Source: Bacteroidota bacterium
Lineage (GTDB): Bacteria; Bacteroidota; Bacteroidia; NS11-12g; UBA955
DNA: 64,000 nt
Direction: 5' to 3'
NCBI GenBank assembly: GCA_027488835.1
Contig: JAIYAW010000008.1
Location: 124,001 to 188,000 of the forward strand
Shown: positions 59,758 to 64,000 of the stretch, piece by piece
Numbering within the stretch: position 1 is the stretch's first letter
Layout: the number at the start of each line of letters is the position of its first letter
Position numbers and translations under genes: made by a program
The notes under the pieces: generated by a model
The model's database searches: none
What the model was told of the DNA's origin: nothing
What the model saw: only the letters and a program-made list of their open reading frames with translations

Positions 59758-60879
59758 ATGAGTAAAAGAGATTACTACGATATATTGGGTGTTACAAAAT
59801 CATCGAGCGCTGATGAGATAAAGAAGGCATACCGTAAGCTAGCCATAAAATTTCATCCAGATAAAAATCCTGGTGACAAACAGGCAGAAGATAATTTCAA
59901 GGAAGCGGCTGAAGCATACGATGTACTCAGCAACGAAGATAAGAAACGCAAATATGACCAATTTGGTCATGCCGGTCCAGGCGGTGCTGGCGGATTCAGT
60001 GGCTCTGGTGGCTTTAGCATGGATGATATTTTTAGCCAGTTTGGAGACGTTTTCGGTGATGATAGTGTATTTGGATCTTTTTTTGGGGGCGGAGGTGGAT
60101 CACGTGGCGGTTCTAGAAGAACAGTAGGGTCTAACATACGAATCAAATTAAAACTTACCCTCGCGGAAATGCGTTCAGGGGTCGAAAAAAAGGTAAAATA
60201 CCGCCGCATGGTGCAAGCTGAAGGCGTTAAATACGATAGTTGTAAGCAGTGTAATGGAACAGGAGCGGTAAAAAGGGTTACAAATACTTTCTTGGGTCAA
60301 ATGGCCACACAAAGCGCTTGTCCTTTATGTCAAGGTCTGGGTAAAATAATAGAAAGCAAACCAAAGGATGCCAATGAGCAAGGATTAGTTAGTCAAGATT
60401 TTGAAACCTCAATTAAAATTCCTGGAGGCGTTGCCGATGGAATGCAATTAAGTGTAAATGGCAAAGGAAACCAAGGCCCAGCCGGTGGTTCATCTGGTGA
60501 TTTGATAGTACTCATTGAAGAAGTTGAGCATGAAGAATTGCACCGTGAAAATAACAACGTTATTTATCATTTATGGTTGAGCTTTCCTGAGGCTTCTTTG
60601 GGCGCAAGTGTTGAGGTGCCCACTCTCGATGGAAAAGCAAAAATTAAAGTAGATTCTGGCACGCAAGCTGGAAAAGTTCTGCGTTTAAAAGGTAAAGGAT
60701 TTCCGGATTTAAATGGATATGGAACGGGAGATCAATTGATAGTGGTAAATGTGTTTGTTCCAACAAAATTATCTTCTGAAGAAAAAGATCTTATGATGAA
60801 ATTGCAAGAAAGCAAAAACTTCAAACCAGATGAAAAAGAGAAGAAGTCTTTTTTTGATAAAATGAAGGATATTTTTTAA
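59758..60879 (+). CDS. dnaJ: Chaperone DnaJ with a reduced zinc domain
   Basis: A 373-residue type I J-protein: J domain with HPD at 33-35, Gly/Phe-rich linker (~70-120), zinc region, two C-terminal beta domains (EDLHRE-like substrate site) and dimerisation end. Instead of four CxxCxGxG motifs it has two: CKQCNGTG (162-169) and CPLCQGLG (188-195), separated by [12 protein letters not shown]. From spacing these are motifs 2 and 3, which form zinc centre II; motifs 1 and 4 (centre I) are gone, the fourth position reading [10 protein letters not shown]. It delivers substrates to DnaK and activates its ATPase. Co-transcribed with grpE; terminator follows. Confidence 0.95.
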   Translation: MSKRDYYDILGVTKSSSADEIKKAYRKLAIKFHPDKNPGDKQAEDNFKEAAEAYDVLSNEDKKRKYDQFGHAGPGGAGGFSGSGGFSMDDIFSQFGDVFGDDSVFGSFFGGGGGSRGGSRRTVGSNIRIKLKLTLAEMRSGVEKKVKYRRMVQAEGVKYDSCKQCNGTGAVKRVTNTFLGQMATQSACPLCQGLGKIIESKPKDANEQGLVSQDFETSIKIPGGVADGMQLSVNGKGNQGPAGGSSGDLIVLIEEVEHEELHRENNNVIYHLWLSFPEASLGASVEVPTLDGKAKIKVDSGTQAGKVLRLKGKGFPDLNGYGTGDQLIVVNVFVPTKLSSEEKDLMMKLQESKNFKPDEKEKKSFFDKMKDIF

Positions 60880-60914
60880 ATGTAATTTTTGTGTAATTTT
60901 AATCAATACATTCT

Positions 60915-60949
60915 AAAAAACGCCGTTTTATGACAAAACGGCGTTTTTT
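60915..60949 (+). terminator. Rho-independent terminator after dnaJ
   Basis: AAAACGCCGTTTT and AAAACGGCGTTTT pair around a short ATGAC loop, followed by a T-run. Confidence 0.93.
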
Positions 60950-61001
60950 TATTTAAGTAATTTTAATACGTCAAATTTATTTTGTTTTTTTGTTGCAATA
61001 A

Positions 61002-63305
61002 ATGTATTCTATGAAACGTATTAAAAGCAATTTGATATTGCTCTCTTTTTTGTTTTCACTGGTGAATTTGAAAGCTCAGAATTCGAAGGTGAAGGATTAC
61101 GATAATTACGAACCGCAATATTGCGAAGGCGTTATTCCGTCAATTTTAAATCAATCAAGTAGCTCAAAAGCTAAAGAAGCAACCAAAACAATTAAAAGCA
61201 CAAATGCCAAAAGATCTGATAAGAAAACAGAAATTGATCATGCAATAGAATCGAGTTTTTTTGAAGATCAACTTTTAACAAGTGGTCAAATTTTATATGG
61301 TGATCCTATGTCCGAATTTGTGAATCAAGTTGCAGATGAATTATTAAACGATAAAAAACAACTGCGTGATGAACTTCAGTTTTTTGTAATGAAATCTCAT
61401 GTTCCCAATGCTTACACAACGCACAATGGAATTGTGGTGGTTACTATTGGATTGTTAGCTCGATTGGAAAACGAATCGCAATTGGCCGTGATTTTAGCCC
61501 ACGAAATCCAACATTTTGTGTTAAAGCATTCTTTACAACAATATAAAGAAGTGAAACAAACCATTGCTGATTCTCGTTCAAGAAGAGGTAATTCAGATGT
61601 TGAATCTAAAATCAAGCATTTGTATCGTTTTAGTAAGGATCAAGAGTTAGAAGCGGATAAAATGGGCTATGAATTAATTAAAAATTCTAAATATGATTTA
61701 TCGGAGGGGATTTATGTGTTCGAAATGCTGAAGTACACTGATTATCCATTCTTAGAAACTACAATGTCAATTGAATCATTTGAAACTCCTTACTACAAAT
61801 ATCCAACTCATATTAAAGAAGGTATTGCTAAAAAACTCTCCGAAGCAGTTGTTGCAGATGAAAAATCAGACAAAGAGGAATTAGATGAGGAAACGAGTAC
61901 GCATCCCTCATTAGACAAAAGAATAAACATTCTAAAGAATTTAGTTGACCAAAAGAATTTTACAGGTAATCAGAAGTTTGTTGTAGGACAAAAACAATTT
62001 GAGGAAATTCAAAAAATGGCGCGTTATGAATTGTTGCTTTTGTTTGTTCGTCGCGGCGACTATGGAAGAAGTTTTTATTTGTCGTCTGTTGTTGAAATTT
62101 TGTACGGCAAAGGAAATTTTATTGATAAGGTGAAAGCAATGAGTTTGTACGGTATTTTAGAGCATAAAATTAAAAAACACGATTTAGCAGATTATGGTTG
62201 TGGAATTAATCAAAACAGAGGTGATTGGCGCCCAATTACTGCGGCAATAGAAACCTTAGATGCTAAAGATTTTGGAGCCTTTGCTTCTAAATTAATTTAT
62301 GATATTTATGCTCAACGCAATCAAGAATCATTTTTAACTAAAATTACAAATCGTTCTTTTCAACTGATTCAGAGTAAATTGGACATAAATTTGAAAGATT
62401 TTTTAAATTTTAAACCACAGGATATTGAAGCTGCTAAAAAGAATATTGATACATCTGCGGTTATGGATGGTAAATTGAAAAATCCTCGTTCTAGGATAAC
62501 TAGAACATCTGGAAATGAAATTGCAATAAATACAGCATATTATATGGGGGTTTTCTACACGATTGCCGATAAAAAAGCATTAGAAAGTTATTTTAATTCA
62601 GTTGAACAATCTTATAGTTCAATAGGTACTACAAAGAAAGAAACTTATTCCTCAAAATTAGAAAGAGATAAAAAGAGATATTTATATTCAAACAAAAATA
62701 TTTCATCAATTACGCTTTTGGAACCTAAATTTAGTTATTCTTTAGGTCGGATTACAGGAAATGGAGATGATATTAGGTCGAACAGAAATTACTATTTGGA
62801 AGAAATTACCAAGAAAAATATCCTTGAGCAATGGAAATATGTTTCTAAGTACACGAATAATGATATCCAAATGCTCAATAATTCTGTAAGTAAATCATTG
62901 AAAACCGAGGATTTGAATAATTATTCGAGAATGAATGATTGGCTTTCTGAGCGATTGAATAATGATACAGGCCAAATGATATTGTTTTACAGCCAATATT
63001 TGAATTTGGATGCAAATGATAAATATGTGGGTTGGGTTGGATATGAATATACCGAAGTCCCAAGACCATTTGATCCTTTGGCATTGTTTTACACCTTGTA
63101 TTTTCCTGTTTACTTTCCTTTTTATTTGGCCCAACAGTTGCAAAACGACTGCTATTTTAATCAAAAGGTTTTGGTATACAATACCGAAACTGGACGCCAA
63201 ATTTATAATCACAAAAACATGGTTGAGCATAAAATAAAGGAAGATTTTCTGCGAGCTCAGATTTACAATACCATTTATGAAATTAAACATGTTGAAGGGA
63301 AATAA
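61002..63305 (+). CDS. Secreted M48 family metalloprotease
   Basis: A 767-residue protein with a signal peptide (LILLSFLFSLVNLKA, then Q); ATG 61011 is an alternative start three codons in. The M48 domain (~90-290) carries the zinc motif in LAHEIQHFVLKHS and the third ligand Glu in DQELEADKMGYELI, close to the BepA/LoiP type that controls outer-membrane protein quality. The remaining ~450 residues are helical-rich, without recognised repeats; the tail has two or more hydrophobic stretches (FDPLALFYTLYFPVYFPFY). It is followed after four bases by a barrel-type gene, which may be a client or partner. Confidence 0.85.
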   Translation: MYSMKRIKSNLILLSFLFSLVNLKAQNSKVKDYDNYEPQYCEGVIPSILNQSSSSKAKEATKTIKSTNAKRSDKKTEIDHAIESSFFEDQLLTSGQILYGDPMSEFVNQVADELLNDKKQLRDELQFFVMKSHVPNAYTTHNGIVVVTIGLLARLENESQLAVILAHEIQHFVLKHSLQQYKEVKQTIADSRSRRGNSDVESKIKHLYRFSKDQELEADKMGYELIKNSKYDLSEGIYVFEMLKYTDYPFLETTMSIESFETPYYKYPTHIKEGIAKKLSEAVVADEKSDKEELDEETSTHPSLDKRINILKNLVDQKNFTGNQKFVVGQKQFEEIQKMARYELLLLFVRRGDYGRSFYLSSVVEILYGKGNFIDKVKAMSLYGILEHKIKKHDLADYGCGINQNRGDWRPITAAIETLDAKDFGAFASKLIYDIYAQRNQESFLTKITNRSFQLIQSKLDINLKDFLNFKPQDIEAAKKNIDTSAVMDGKLKNPRSRITRTSGNEIAINTAYYMGVFYTIADKKALESYFNSVEQSYSSIGTTKKETYSSKLERDKKRYLYSNKNISSITLLEPKFSYSLGRITGNGDDIRSNRNYYLEEITKKNILEQWKYVSKYTNNDIQMLNNSVSKSLKTEDLNNYSRMNDWLSERLNNDTGQMILFYSQYLNLDANDKYVGWVGYEYTEVPRPFDPLALFYTLYFPVYFPFYLAQQLQNDCYFNQKVLVYNTETGRQIYNHKNMVEHKIKEDFLRAQIYNTIYEIKHVEGK

Positions 63306-63309
63306 GATC

Positions 63310-64000
63310 ATGAATAAACTAACTACAAATATTAAAATTACTTTGGTTTGTTTTCTTGCCGCATTGGGTGGAATTGGAAACGCTTCTGGACAAGCAAACC
63401 CAGGTTACATGGGCCGAAAAAGTCTAGTCCAACTTGATATTACTGGTTTGATGGGTAATGCCGTTTTTGCAGGACCATTAATGAATTTAAACTTTGGTGT
63501 ATCTTATGAGTTTGCTCGATCTAAAGATTTTGCGTGGAATATTGGGTATAAAAAAATTACCCAGCAAATGAATCCAGACATGGTGGATTATGAAGAATAT
63601 CGTTTTTATGAATCGGATAATAATGGAAATTCAGAATATAATGGAGTGAATTCTGGTTATTTAACATATAGCATCAATGAATTAAAAATTACACCAAAAT
63701 TTTATAGCGATGGAAAAGGCGCGATTGCCCCTTATGGTAGTTATTCAGGTCTTGAAATTGCGTATGATCAATTGAGTATTTCTGATGTAAGTAAAATTGG
63801 TTGGCGTAAACCTTTGGCTGAGTCTGCAAGTTTAAATTCCATTGGCAACGTTACAATTATTGCTGTGAGTTATGTTCAAGGCGGTAGAAGAATGATGACG
63901 GATCAGATAGGATTAGATTATAGTTTTGGTATGGGCTACACAATTTATCAAAGTACACCTAATTCCTTAATTGAATTGGTAGATGGCGGTGGATATACGA
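63310..64000 (+). CDS. Outer-membrane beta-barrel protein, 3' end outside the window
   Basis: An open frame from ATG 63310 to the window edge (230 codons, no stop). The signal peptide (TLVCFLAALGGIGNASG, then Q) is followed by alternating strands (LVQLDITGLMGNAVFAGPLMNLNFGVSYEFA, and later IGLDYSFGMGYTIY), consistent with a barrel of the outer membrane. It begins four bases after the M48 protease stop and is probably in the same operon. No family recognised. Confidence 0.75.
   Translation, partial: MNKLTTNIKITLVCFLAALGGIGNASGQANPGYMGRKSLVQLDITGLMGNAVFAGPLMNLNFGVSYEFARSKDFAWNIGYKKITQQMNPDMVDYEEYRFYESDNNGNSEYNGVNSGYLTYSINELKITPKFYSDGKGAIAPYGSYSGLEIAYDQLSISDVSKIGWRKPLAESASLNSIGNVTIIAVSYVQGGRRMMTDQIGLDYSFGMGYTIYQSTPNSLIELVDGGGYT

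Noticed and set aside
1-64000. CRISPR arrays, tRNA and rRNA genes, insertion sequences
   Set aside because: I looked for regular short repeats, cloverleaf-like segments, rRNA core words and transposase motifs and saw none; short cloverleafs could still escape reading by eye.

Overview
The window reads as chromosome of an AT-rich, aquatic, aerobic member of the Bacteroidota (phylum firm; a Chitinophagales, Saprospirales or Sphingobacteriales-like lineage is a guess). The evidence is type IX secretion (T9SS) cargo with type A and type B (CHU_C, gliding-motility-associated) C-terminal domains, a PorV/PorQ-family protein, a SusC/SusD pair, a Bacteroidota-type exosortase, and repeated TAnnTTTG -7 promoter boxes with hardly any Shine-Dalgarno sequence. 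I found no tRNA, rRNA, insertion sequence or CRISPR array.

Layout. 1-1712: end of a T9SS-associated protein and a PorV-like barrel. 1805-3956: greA, a HIT hydrolase, a 51-residue membrane ORF and holB. 4025-11443: an ECF sigma factor, a membrane protein of anti-sigma type that ends in a CHU_C domain, and a 1871-residue PKD/CHU_C surface protein. 11479-11855: gene-free DNA with a large inverted repeat. 11856-14118: a Nudix-fold regulator with palindromic operator-like DNA, then mnmE. 14325-17992: a VWA/AAA+ chelatase-like pair and an MpaB-type oxygenase. 18094-24377: a light-response island with two photolyase/cryptochrome genes, a 47-residue DUF2256 gene, a fused lycopene cyclase/beta-carotene cleavage enzyme and a proteorhodopsin. 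25004-29103: a DUF1801-CDGSH protein, a PhnA-type zinc ribbon, ppx and ppk1. 29217-39951: an esterase and a SusCD locus with a GH144-like glucanase and a GH3 glucosidase, predicted to use beta-1,2-glucan. 40012-46432: DUF6629, SRPBCC, a type A T9SS cargo, and a compact exosortase operon (63-residue PID-CTERM substrate, exosortase, membrane protein, PagL-like lipid A deacylase). 46505-54885: desaturase, outer-membrane barrels, thioredoxin-like protein, alkyltransferase-like protein, RluA-type synthase and MATE pump. 54940-60879: sdhCAB, riboflavin synthase, grpE and dnaJ. 61002-64000: a secreted M48 protease and the start of a barrel gene.

How it fits together. The light island is nearly a kit for phototrophy: the fused enzyme would turn lycopene into beta-carotene and cut it to retinal, the proteorhodopsin would pump protons with it, and the photolyases would repair UV damage. 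A terminator sits between the opsin and enzyme genes, and a possible promoter for the enzyme gene lies inside it. The envelope theme is strong: two sorting systems (T9SS and exosortase), many barrels, and a sigma/anti-sigma module whose sensor carries the same sorting-type domain as the giant cargo beside it.

The best candidates for something new are the CrtY-Blh fusion and its embedded regulation, the one-substrate exosortase operon, the CHU_C-tailed anti-sigma protein, a photolyase-family protein without its Fe-S cysteines, a DnaJ with only one zinc centre, and a heptamer (TGAGGGA) strongly over-represented across the window in both orientations.
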